Made by a program: the position numbers and the translations under genes. From Luminiphilus sp051201685 (GTDB lineage Bacteria; Pseudomonadota; Gammaproteobacteria; Pseudomonadales; Halieaceae), in contig NZ_CP179213.1 of assembly GCF_051201685.1 (NCBI RefSeq), positions 62,001-126,000 on the forward strand: DNA of 64,000 nucleotides, in the 5' to 3' direction. Shown here piece by piece: positions 16,285 through 24,254 of the stretch (the first letter of the stretch is position 1; every line of letters starts with the position of its first letter). Under the pieces are notes generated by a model. That model did no database searches. It saw nothing but the letters and a program-made list of their open reading frames with translations, and had not been told where the DNA came from.

Positions 16285-17955
16285 ATGGCGAATACACTAG
16301 GGATAGGCACAACGGCCCTAAGCGCATTACAGCGGGCGATTTCAACGACCGGGCAAAACATTGCCAACGTCAACACCGACGGTTATAGCCGGCAGTCGGT
16401 GACGTTTTCTGCGCGTCCCGCGCAAGATATTGGCGCCGGATATTTGGGCTCGGGTGTGCAGGTTACCTCTATCGATCGCGCTTATAGCCAATTCATGGCT
16501 AATGACGTGCAACAACGCACGGCCTCCAGCGGCTATTACTCCCTGTATGCCAATGCCGCCGAACGTGTCGATTCTATGCTCGGTGACCCCTCCACGAGTA
16601 TTACCCAAGCCATGGACAGTTTTTTCGCCAGTGCCGAAGCCGTGGCCAACAGCCCAACATCGCTGCCCGAGCGGCAGGTGATGCTCTCTAATGCCGAGAC
16701 ACTGGTACAGCGTTTTGATTACATTGTCGGCCGCGTTGACGACGTCACGAAAGAAATGAACAGCCAGATTGCTGGTGCCGTCTCAGAAATTAACCAGCTG
16801 GCCGGCGGTATTGCCACGTTAAATGAGGAAATTGCCAAGGTCTCCGGCCGCACTGGTGGTTTACCCAACGATTTATTGGATCAGCGCGACGCGCTTATTG
16901 TGCAGCTCAGTAGTTTGGTGGATACCAAGACCGTGGCCCAGGACGACGGCTCACTCAACGTGTTTATTGGCCGCGGTCAGCCCTTGGTGACCGGTACGGT
17001 TGCCGAAACTCTGGCGACACAAACTGACCCCGACTTGGGTAGCACATCAATAGTGACGCTATCAGCCTTTGTGGCAGGCTCAAGCGACGTGAGCGACTTT
17101 TTAACCGGCGGAAAATTGGGGGCAGCTTTAACTGTCACTGATGAGGTGATCAATCCCACACGTCGCGAGCTTAATTTACTAGCTGTGGGCTTTGCAGAAA
17201 CTGTTAACGCTATTCAAGAGGGTGGTGATGACCTTCAGGGCGTTAATGGCACGGCCCTATTTACCAAGACCGAGGGAGTTGTGAAAACCGCGCCAAGCGT
17301 TGATGACAGTACAGCTAACAGCGGTAATGCCGCAGTCACGTTTACCGTCACTGACGCGAAATTACTCACCGGCGACAGCTACCGGGTCGATTACACGGCA
17401 ACCGGGGTCAATTTGCGCAATCTCACGACCGACGCGGTGACCACTTTGGGTGCCTCCCCGGCAACGGTAGACGGCGTGCAAATAACCTATACGGCACAGG
17501 TTGCAACCGGAGGAGCAGGCGCCAACCAAGGCGATGCGTTCATTGTTGACCCGGTGTTTCAGGCTTCGCGCTTTCTTGAGGTGAAAATAGACGACCCGGC
17601 AAAAATTGCCGCCGCTAGCAATGGTGGGGCTGCCGGCAACAACAGCAATATGCTGGCCATGATTGAACTGCGTGACCAGTCTTTACTTAAAGGCAGCACT
17701 GCAACCTACGGCGAGGTCTACAATAACCTGTTGTCCGATGTCGCTGTGCGCACTCAGCGCGCCCAGTCTAGTGCTGAAACCGAGACCGCCCTGCTGGGCA
17801 GCGCCCTCGACCGTCAGAGCAGTTTGCAAGGGGTCAACCTCGACGAAGAAGCGGCAAACCTGGTGCGTTATCAGCAGGCCTATCAAGCTGCGGCGCAAAT
17901 AGTGGCGGTGGCCAACGAAGTGTTTGACACCTTATTGCGGGCAACTTCACGATGA
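16285..17955 (+). CDS. flgK: Hook-filament junction protein FlgK (HAP1)
   Basis: 556 residues. FlgK joins hook and filament. The N-terminus holds ISTTGQNIANVNTDGYSRQ and the flagellin-like ASGYYSLYANAAERVDSML helix. The C-terminus carries EEAANLVRYQQAYQAAAQI. The central region (about 320-440) is a variable beta domain. It starts two bases after flgJ but has its own sigma-28 promoter, so it is probably expressed both early, by read-through, and late. It overlaps flgL by 4 bp. Confidence 0.95.
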   Translation: MANTLGIGTTALSALQRAISTTGQNIANVNTDGYSRQSVTFSARPAQDIGAGYLGSGVQVTSIDRAYSQFMANDVQQRTASSGYYSLYANAAERVDSMLGDPSTSITQAMDSFFASAEAVANSPTSLPERQVMLSNAETLVQRFDYIVGRVDDVTKEMNSQIAGAVSEINQLAGGIATLNEEIAKVSGRTGGLPNDLLDQRDALIVQLSSLVDTKTVAQDDGSLNVFIGRGQPLVTGTVAETLATQTDPDLGSTSIVTLSAFVAGSSDVSDFLTGGKLGAALTVTDEVINPTRRELNLLAVGFAETVNAIQEGGDDLQGVNGTALFTKTEGVVKTAPSVDDSTANSGNAAVTFTVTDAKLLTGDSYRVDYTATGVNLRNLTTDAVTTLGASPATVDGVQITYTAQVATGGAGANQGDAFIVDPVFQASRFLEVKIDDPAKIAAASNGGAAGNNSNMLAMIELRDQSLLKGSTATYGEVYNNLLSDVAVRTQRAQSSAETETALLGSALDRQSSLQGVNLDEEAANLVRYQQAYQAAAQIVAVANEVFDTLLRATSR

Positions 17956-19163
17956 TTGATCGCGTATCTTCAAATCAGGTGTATCGCACCGGCATTGGCT
18001 CCATTCTTGAGGCACAGTCACAGCTGAGCCGCATTCAAGAACAGGTAGCGTCAGGTAAACGTATTCAAAATCCTTCTGATGATCCGAGTGCTGCGGCTGA
18101 GGTTATTCGTTTGCGTACTGAGTTGAATCGCGTGGAAACCTATCAGCGCAATGCCGACCGTGCGATTAACGCTCTGTCTTTTGAGGAGAGCGCTATTGCG
18201 GGTGCCGAGTCGGTACTGCAACGGGCGCGAGAGCTCGCTGTTCAGGGTGCTAACGATGCACTGCTCACGCAGGAAGACCGCGAGATTATTGCCGCAGAAA
18301 TAGACGGCTTGCGTGACTCGTTATTGAACATTGGCAATACCCGCAATGCCGACGGTGAATACATTTTTGCCGGTGACCGCGTCAATTCGGCTGCCTTTAG
18401 TGAGTCGGGTGGCGCCATTAGCTACGACGGAACCGGCGGGCCGCGCATGGTGAATATAGCCGCCGGTATTCGCATTCAAGGCAATGATACCGGTGCTGAG
18501 CTGTTTCAAAATGCCCCCGCGGGTAATGGTGCTTTTGAAGTTTCTGTACCCAATAGCAATGTGGGTAACGGTACTGTGGGCAGTACCGGCTACGACAATA
18601 GCTACCCGGGTAATGAGAATTACACAATTTCCTTCTCAACGGGGGGCGCAGGGCAACTCCAGTACACCGTCACTGGAAGCACATCGGGCGCGTTAGCGGC
18701 CGCTCAGGACTTCACGCCGGGTGAGGCCATAAGTTTCGCAGGTGCAACGGTGGTTATAGAAGGTGAGCCTAATGCATCGGATACGTTTGCGGTTACCTCG
18801 GGTGGCACCCAAAGCGCCTTCGATACGCTATCTGAACTCAGTGCTGCACTACGCACAAACGGCTCTAGCGACGCTACGGCAAAGCGCGTGTCTCGCATCG
18901 GTGCAGCTATACAAAGTATCGACGCCAACTTGGGTCAGTTCTCTAAAGTGCGTACCGATTTAGGTGCACGTCTGAATCGGCTTGATGACCAGATCTCATT
19001 AAACGACAGTTTTAACCTGCAAGTTGAACGCACAATCTCTAGCCTGGAAGATCTTGATCTTGCTAAAGCGGTCACTGAACTCAACCTCCAGCTGGTGGCA
19101 CTTCAGGCCGCCCAGCAGTCTTATTTAAAGACTCAAGGTATATCACTATTTAACTATCTGTAA
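17952..19163 (+). CDS. flgL: Hook-filament junction protein FlgL (HAP3)
   Basis: 403 residues. FlgL is the second junction protein between FlgK and the filament. The N-terminal flagellin-like helix SQLSRIQEQVASGKRIQNPS with DDPSAAAEVIRLRTELNR is diagnostic. The C-terminal helix is AVTELNLQLVALQAAQQSY. The middle (about 170-290) is Gly/Ser-rich and variable. ATGA overlap with flgK. Confidence 0.94.
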   Translation: MIDRVSSNQVYRTGIGSILEAQSQLSRIQEQVASGKRIQNPSDDPSAAAEVIRLRTELNRVETYQRNADRAINALSFEESAIAGAESVLQRARELAVQGANDALLTQEDREIIAAEIDGLRDSLLNIGNTRNADGEYIFAGDRVNSAAFSESGGAISYDGTGGPRMVNIAAGIRIQGNDTGAELFQNAPAGNGAFEVSVPNSNVGNGTVGSTGYDNSYPGNENYTISFSTGGAGQLQYTVTGSTSGALAAAQDFTPGEAISFAGATVVIEGEPNASDTFAVTSGGTQSAFDTLSELSAALRTNGSSDATAKRVSRIGAAIQSIDANLGQFSKVRTDLGARLNRLDDQISLNDSFNLQVERTISSLEDLDLAKAVTELNLQLVALQAAQQSYLKTQGISLFNYL

Positions 19164-19214
19164 TGCTTGGCAGTTTCCTCTGGTTTAGAAACCACTCTGT
19201 GTTTGTGTTGCTCT

Positions 19215-19270
19215 CATAGCACCTAAGCCATAGCACCTAAGCCATAGCACCTAAGCCATAGCATCCAAGG
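19215..19270. repeat. 14-bp tandem repeat downstream of flgL
   Basis: Three exact copies of CATAGCACCTAAGC (starting 19215, 19229, 19243) followed by a degenerate fourth copy, CATAGCATCCAAGG (19257-19270). It is non-coding and lies 52 bp after the flgL stop. Confidence 0.95.
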
Positions 19271-19550
19271 CAAAGCACCGTTCTAAAGTAAGCGTGACGG
19301 CACCGGTTAGCTTCCTTGGCGTTAACAACCTCTCTCCCAGCTTCTCCGCAAATTAAACCGTTTAGTGACAGGCTCTCTTGTCTAATATTTTTGCCGACCT
19401 GGGCTATTAAAGGTTGTTCACTTTTATAAAAAGGCGCTTCGCAAAGTCTGATTGGATTTTAAAGATGTAGCTGGCGGCTGGAATTGCCATGTTTTGCGAT
19501 GTAAATCACATTAAAACAGGTGGTTGGCTAAAAATAATCTCAAGGGTTAC

Positions 19551-19577
19551 TAAAGCTTTGTCACAGGTCGTCGCTAC
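19551..19577 (+). promoter_or_regulatory. Sigma-28 (FliA) promoter of fliC
   Basis: TAAAGCTT (19551-19558), 11-base spacer, GTCGCTAC (19570-19577). The same elements and spacing occur in front of flgK. Confidence 0.85.
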
Positions 19578-19664
19578 TAGGGGTGAGAGAAGCGGGTTCA
19601 CAAAAGAACCTAGCATGTTCTAAACCGACTAGGCACGCAGAGCGGGCCAACAAGGAGCGACACC

Positions 19665-21152
19665 ATGGCACTTGTCATCAACACTAACGTAGCCTCGCTG
19701 AATGCCCAGCGAAACCTAGACGCCAGCCAGTCATCGGCAGCAACATCGCTAGAGCGACTGTCTTCTGGCCTTCGAATCAACTCTGCCCGGGATGATGCTG
19801 CGGGTCTGGCTATTGCCAACCGGTTCACGGCACAGATCAATGGCTTGAACCAGGCGGCTCGTAACGCGGCTGACGGTATCTCGCTGGCTCAGACTGCAGA
19901 AGGTGCGCTTCAGGAGGTCACCAACAACCTGCAGCGTATTCGCGAGCTGGCGGTACAGGCCGCTAATGCTACCAACAGCGGAGCAGACCGTCAGGCGTTG
20001 CAGTCGGAAGTCGATCAGCTGGTCTCGGAAATTGACCGTGTCGCCAACACAGCGAATTTCAACGGCGTCAAGCTGTTAGATGGCTCTTTCACCAGCAAGA
20101 CTTTCCAGGTGGGTGCTACAGAAGGTGAGACTGTCAGCGTTAATGCGATTATTGATGCCAACACGAATGCTCTTGGAGAGTATGCAGCTGATCTGAATGG
20201 TACGTTTTTGGGTGCCGCCAGGGATGCGGCTGCGGACACCAACGGTATACAGGCGGCGAATTTGTCTTTTACCATTACCGACACGAACTCCAATACCGTG
20301 GGGACTGCCGGAACGGTTGCAGCGATCGGTGCCAACGCTGAGGCGAGTGAGATTGCTACAGTTATTAATGCCATGGATTCGCGCCTTGGTTTGGTAGCTA
20401 CTGCTAGTAATACAGCTACTTTGGGTAACTTCAGTGCGGCTGAAACCGTAACTTTCACCCTGGAGGGAACCGCTATCACGGGCGTTGTTGTAGCCGATGC
20501 AAACGACCTCACAGCGGTAAAAGACGCGATTAACGCGGTCCAAGGTACTACCGGCGTTACGGCCTCTTTTGCTTCCACCGACAAGAGCGAAGTCACTCTA
20601 ACTGCAGCCGACGGCCGTGATATAACCATCTCTGGGTTCACTGATGCAGCATCTACTGGTATAACGGCCGACGTGACGGGGGCAAATGACGTGGCTGACC
20701 AAATCACTGCGAATGCCGGAGACAACGAGTCGACAGTGATCGGTGACGTTAATGTTACCACAACCAAGGGTTCAATCTCTGTGACTAGCAGCGTTGCTGC
20801 TGAGATCGTGCAGGGAACTCAGACAGCTGCTTTGGTCTCTATTGATAATGTTGACCTAGCGAGCAGTGCCACTACTGCTGCTGATTCACTGTCTGTCTTG
20901 GACGCAGCCATAGCCCAGATCAGTAGTGGCCGGGCCGACTTGGGTGCGATCCAGAACCGTTTCGAGTCTGTGATTACCAGTTTGCAGGTCGCCTCTGAGA
21001 ACGCTGAGGCCTCCAGGTCACGCATTCAGGATGCTGACTTCGCGTCTGAAACCGCTAACCTAACCAAGTCGCAGATTTTGACTCAGGCGGGTATCTCGGT
21101 TTTGGCTCAGGCCAACGCTCAGCCCCAGCAGGTCCTTGCGCTTCTGCAGTAA
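19665..21152 (+). CDS. fliC: Flagellin
   Basis: 495 residues. The filament subunit. The conserved N-terminal D0/D1 region (NTNVASLNAQRNLDASQSS, LERLSSGLRINSARDDAAGL, LAVQAANATNSGADRQALQ) and the C-terminal D1/D0 region (SRIQDADFASETANLTKSQ, ISVLAQANAQPQQVLALLQ) enclose a Thr/Ala/Asp-rich variable centre at about 165-400. AAGGAG upstream of ATG 19665 fits. It is the only flagellin gene in the window and is followed by a strong terminator. It has no cysteines and no signal peptide, as expected for a type III export substrate. Confidence 0.97.
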   Translation: MALVINTNVASLNAQRNLDASQSSAATSLERLSSGLRINSARDDAAGLAIANRFTAQINGLNQAARNAADGISLAQTAEGALQEVTNNLQRIRELAVQAANATNSGADRQALQSEVDQLVSEIDRVANTANFNGVKLLDGSFTSKTFQVGATEGETVSVNAIIDANTNALGEYAADLNGTFLGAARDAAADTNGIQAANLSFTITDTNSNTVGTAGTVAAIGANAEASEIATVINAMDSRLGLVATASNTATLGNFSAAETVTFTLEGTAITGVVVADANDLTAVKDAINAVQGTTGVTASFASTDKSEVTLTAADGRDITISGFTDAASTGITADVTGANDVADQITANAGDNESTVIGDVNVTTTKGSISVTSSVAAEIVQGTQTAALVSIDNVDLASSATTAADSLSVLDAAIAQISSGRADLGAIQNRFESVITSLQVASENAEASRSRIQDADFASETANLTKSQILTQAGISVLAQANAQPQQVLALLQ

Positions 21153-21184
21153 TAGAGGCCTAGGCTACAAATGTAAGCAAACAA

Positions 21185-21213
21185 CCGGACAGTGCAAACT
21201 GTCCGGCTTTTTT
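21185..21213 (+). terminator. Intrinsic terminator after fliC
   Basis: CCGGACAGT (21185-21193) and ACTGTCCGG (21198-21206) form a perfect 9-bp stem with a GCAA tetraloop, followed by a run of seven T. It lies 33 bp after the fliC stop. This is the cleanest intrinsic terminator in the window. Confidence 0.93.
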
Positions 21214-21261
21214 GTCGGCTAGAGCTCAAATTTAGTTTTAATCGACAGGGAGGATTTGAAA

Positions 21262-21651
21262 ATGAGTACATCAGTAAATCCCAATCAGCCACCGGTGCCC
21301 TTACCCGGCACGGGGGCAGCGCCAGTCGAGCGGGAGGCACCCGTTGAGCGGGTAACTGCCGAGGCTCCACCGCGGGAAGTGAAGGAAGTAGAGCGAGAGC
21401 GACCTTCGGCCCAGGAAGTAGTGCAGGCAGCTGCAGACCTCAGCGAGTATCTTTCAAGTGCGTCGCGGTCATTGCGGATTAATGTCGACGGCGAGCTGAG
21501 GTCACCCATTGTGACGGTGCTGGATACCGATACCGACGAGGTGATTCGTCAAATTCCCAGTGAGGAACTGGTTGCTTTAGCGCGTTTTGCGGCGAAGCAG
21601 GGCGCAGATGCCACCGTCGTATCGGGTGTGTTAATCAACGAGGAAGGTTGA
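21262..21651 (+). CDS. flaG: FlaG family protein
   Basis: 129 residues. FlaG proteins affect filament length in polar flagella; the mechanism is unclear. The first 60 residues are Pro/Glu-rich and probably disordered. The conserved C-terminal part is SASRSLRINVDGELRSPIVT with VLDTDTDEVIRQIPSEELVAL. ATG 21262 was chosen because GGGAGG (21248-21253) is eight bases upstream; an in-frame TTG two codons earlier is too close to it. It lies between fliC and fliD, as in Pseudomonas and Vibrio. Confidence 0.87.
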   Translation: MSTSVNPNQPPVPLPGTGAAPVEREAPVERVTAEAPPREVKEVERERPSAQEVVQAAADLSEYLSSASRSLRINVDGELRSPIVTVLDTDTDEVIRQIPSEELVALARFAAKQGADATVVSGVLINEEG

Positions 21652-21680
21652 TTCAGAAAATAGGGTGCTTAAGCCAACAC

Positions 21681-21697
21681 TGGCACGCATGTTGCAT
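21681..21697 (+). promoter_or_regulatory. Sigma-54 promoter of fliDST
   Basis: TGGCACG-CATG-TTGCATT matches the sigma-54 consensus at every conserved position. It is 83 bp before the fliD ATG. Confidence 0.9.
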
Positions 21698-21779
21698 TGT
21701 CATTTGGGAAAGGCAGTACCGTCAAATTTTCTACACGGCCTTCTAAAAGGCGTGAAGCACAGTAAAGGAATGCGGCATC

Positions 21780-23267
21780 ATGGTGGCAGCAACAGGCCTG
21801 GGTTCAGGGCTTGACATAGAGAGCTTGGTTTCTGGCCTTGTGGGTGCCGAGCGTGTACCACAGGAGCAGCGTTTGCTGCGCCAAGAAACCGGTTTCACGT
21901 CACTGTTATCGGGGCTTGGGCAGCTCAAAGGCGCTCTGGCAGCGGTACAGCCGACGCTTACAACGCTGAAGAGCGACAGCACTTACGCGGCCTACACGTC
22001 GTCTTCGAGTCAATCCAACGTTGCCTCTATCTCCACAGCAACCTCTGGCAATGTTGCCACGGGCACTTATGCCCTCGAAGTGTCTAATTTAGCGGTCAAT
22101 CAGTCCTTAACCTCGGGCAATTTTGCGGCTACTGATACGGTTGTGGGCACGGGCAAGCTCACCATTGCCTTGGGCACGCCCACGTATTCGGGCAGCACCT
22201 ACTCAGGTTTTTCGGCCAATGCATCGCTCACAGCCGTAGACATTACTATCGACAGCTCCAACAACACCCTGTCGGGGGTGCGCGATGCCATTAACGCCGC
22301 TAACGCCGGCATCAATGCGTCCTTGGTCAAAGATGGCAGCCAATATCGCTTACTCATTACCACCGAAGACACCGGCGTGGCCAATAGCGTGTCGATCAGC
22401 ATTGATGAGGATGGCGATGGCACGGCAAACAATACGGGTACCGACACCGACAACACCGGCTTATCCCAGCTAGCGTTTAACAGTACTGCATCTAACATGA
22501 CCCAGTCGGCTGCCGCCGAAGACGCTGCGTTTACGATTAACGGGTTAGCATTAACCAGTGCCTCCAATGTACTCACTGACGTCCTCGACGGCGTTACCGT
22601 CACGCTAAAAGAGCAAACGACCAGTGCGGCGACACTCACAGTGGCAGATAATCCAAGTGCGATTACCAGCGCTGTTCAGGCGTTTGTTACCGCTTATAAC
22701 GGCTACGCCACCAGTGCCACTAGCCTAACTAAATATGACGCTACGACGCAGGTTGCCGGCTCGCTTCAGGGAGACGCCACCGCTCGAGGTGTAATTTCAC
22801 AGGTGCGCTCGACGCTAACCAACTCAATCGCTACTGGTGGCAGTTATACCGCGTTGGCGGAAATTGGCATCACGACGAAAGCAGACGGCACCTTAACCCT
22901 CGATACCGTCGTTCTTGATGCGGCCATTACAGCAGATCCCAGTGCAGTGAAAACGTTGTTTGCGGGTGGCACAGTGAGCGGCGCTGAAGTGACTGGCATG
23001 GCCGATAACTTAGATACCCTGTTAACGGGCTTCTTAAGCACTACGGGTGTTTTTGACAGTCGCACCGACAGTTTAAATAGCCGCGTCGAAGACATTGCCG
23101 AGCAACGCACAACGTTAGTTCGCCGAATGACGAATTTGGAAGCGCGCTATCGCGCCGAATTTAATGCCCTCGATTCGTTGCTGGCACAGCTGACGTCCAC
23201 GGGTGATTTTCTACTGGCTCAGCTAGACGCCCTTCCCGGGTTTAATAGCGGGTCTGACCGAAATTAA
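21780..23267 (+). CDS. fliD: Flagellar filament cap protein FliD (HAP2)
   Basis: 495 residues. FliD is the pentameric cap that inserts flagellin at the filament tip. Signatures: near the start GLGSGLDIESLVSGLVGAER; later SGVRDAINAANAGINASLVK; and at the C-terminus a helical stretch with LVRRMTNLEARYRAEFNALD. Its chaperone FliT is encoded two genes on. AAAGGAA nine bases before ATG 21780 supports the start. Confidence 0.94.
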   Translation: MVAATGLGSGLDIESLVSGLVGAERVPQEQRLLRQETGFTSLLSGLGQLKGALAAVQPTLTTLKSDSTYAAYTSSSSQSNVASISTATSGNVATGTYALEVSNLAVNQSLTSGNFAATDTVVGTGKLTIALGTPTYSGSTYSGFSANASLTAVDITIDSSNNTLSGVRDAINAANAGINASLVKDGSQYRLLITTEDTGVANSVSISIDEDGDGTANNTGTDTDNTGLSQLAFNSTASNMTQSAAAEDAAFTINGLALTSASNVLTDVLDGVTVTLKEQTTSAATLTVADNPSAITSAVQAFVTAYNGYATSATSLTKYDATTQVAGSLQGDATARGVISQVRSTLTNSIATGGSYTALAEIGITTKADGTLTLDTVVLDAAITADPSAVKTLFAGGTVSGAEVTGMADNLDTLLTGFLSTTGVFDSRTDSLNSRVEDIAEQRTTLVRRMTNLEARYRAEFNALDSLLAQLTSTGDFLLAQLDALPGFNSGSDRN

Positions 23268-23289
23268 TGACTGATTTAAGGTAACCATT

Positions 23290-23682
23290 ATGAATGCACG
23301 CCAAGCTATGAGCGCTTACAGCAATACACAAATTCACTCAGGGATTATGGACGCTTCGCCCCACAAGTTAACGGCGATGCTTCTTGGTGGCGCCGTTGAT
23401 CGGGTAAATGCTGCCCGGGGCGCTATTGAGAAAGGTGATGTTGCTCGGCGGGGCGAAATGCTGGGCAAGACCATTAGCATTTTAGCCCAGCTGCAGGCCG
23501 ATCTAGATATGAGTCAGGGTGGTGAGATTGCTCAAAACCTTGAGGCACTTTATGACTACATGATTCGAGGTTTGGTCGACGCCAATCGTGAAAATGACGC
23601 TAAAAAATTGGACGAGGTACAGGCCCTGCTCAGTGAAGTTAAGGCAGGTTGGGATGGCATAAAGGATCAGGTAGGGAGCTAA
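23290..23682 (+). CDS. fliS: Flagellin export chaperone FliS
   Basis: 130 residues, all-helical. FliS binds the C-terminus of flagellin and keeps it unpolymerised before export. Signatures are SAYSNTQIHSGIMDASPHKL, MLLGGAVDRVNAARGAIEKG and NLEALYDYMIRGLVDANREND. The stop overlaps the fliT start (TAATG). Confidence 0.94.
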   Translation: MNARQAMSAYSNTQIHSGIMDASPHKLTAMLLGGAVDRVNAARGAIEKGDVARRGEMLGKTISILAQLQADLDMSQGGEIAQNLEALYDYMIRGLVDANRENDAKKLDEVQALLSEVKAGWDGIKDQVGS

Positions 23683-24050
23683 TGATGGGAGTTGCAGTAA
23701 TGGAGCCCCAAGCCTTAACCGACCTCGCTGAGCGCCGAGGTCAGTGCACTTTGCTGGCCAATGTACTCATGATGACTCAGCAAATGCTGGATATTGCCCG
23801 TGGCGACGACTGGCACCAGGTGGCTAGCATGGAGTCTGAGCGTCGCGCGCTACTCAATGAGTGCTTTGCGACGGCGGTATCTCCCGAGCATTCCGAGATA
23901 TTTTCAGAGGCACTGGCCGCTATGCTGCACCTCAACGAAGAGCTGGTGTCGTTGCTTGATACTGCCAAAGCTGAGGCTGCTGCGCGGCATTCGGGGCAGG
24001 TGAATACGCGTCGGCAGATTAATCAGTATTTAGACGTCGATCCGGTCTAA
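23682..24050 (+). CDS. fliT: FliT-like flagellar chaperone
   Basis: 122 residues if started at the ATG that overlaps the fliS stop. ATG 23685 and ATG 23700 are also possible, each with a GGGAG upstream. It is a small helical protein (MTQQMLDIARGDDWHQVASM, ERRALLNECF, LNEELVSLLDTAKAEA) of the FliT type. Position after fliD-fliS is the main support. In the family FliT chaperones FliD and can act on flagellar regulators. Sequence conservation in FliT is low, so the name rests partly on synteny. Confidence 0.72.
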   Translation: MMGVAVMEPQALTDLAERRGQCTLLANVLMMTQQMLDIARGDDWHQVASMESERRALLNECFATAVSPEHSEIFSEALAAMLHLNEELVSLLDTAKAEAAARHSGQVNTRRQINQYLDVDPV

Positions 24051-24144
24051 TTGTTAGCTTTATGCAAAGTCTAGTGGCACTTTAAGAAAAATGCCTAAGA
24101 TTTTGTATTAAAATTTGCGAAAAGCGCGGCGTTTTGCGATTTAA

Positions 24145-24163
24145 ATTAAGAAAATTTCTTAAT
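24145..24163. promoter_or_regulatory. AT-rich palindrome upstream of the fleQ-like gene
   Basis: ATTAAGAAA (24145-24153) and TTTCTTAAT (24155-24163) are perfect 9-bp inverted arms around one base. It resembles an operator more than a terminator because no T-run follows. A direct repeat TTTGCGA (24114-24120 and 24133-24139) lies just upstream. Confidence 0.5.
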
Positions 24164-24180
24164 ATGGTGTCAATTTACTG

Positions 24181-24200
24181 ACAGCCAAGGTGTTGGCTGT
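24181..24200. promoter_or_regulatory. Second palindrome/hairpin upstream of the fleQ-like gene
   Basis: ACAGCCAA and TTGGCTGT form a perfect 8-bp inverted repeat with a GGTG loop, 55 bp before the ATG. It could be an operator or a leader hairpin. There is no U-tract. Confidence 0.5.
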
Positions 24201-24254
24201 TACGGTCTCCATTCCTTATTAAGGCTGTGGCGACGCCCACAGATTACCACTTTT

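Larger units (their letters stand above)
19164..19664. other. 501-bp flgL-fliC intergenic region
   Basis: No gene. It contains a 14-bp tandem repeat (19215-19270), an AT-rich stretch, and the fliC sigma-28 promoter (19551-19577), leaving a leader of roughly 80 bases before the flagellin ATG. Within the leader, GGTTC and GAACC flanking 19603 could form a small hairpin. Confidence 0.6.

Noticed and set aside
20015..20767. A 250-codon open frame antisense to fliC
   Set aside because: It is produced by the Ala/Thr-rich codon pattern of flagellin. It lies wholly inside fliC and resembles no protein.
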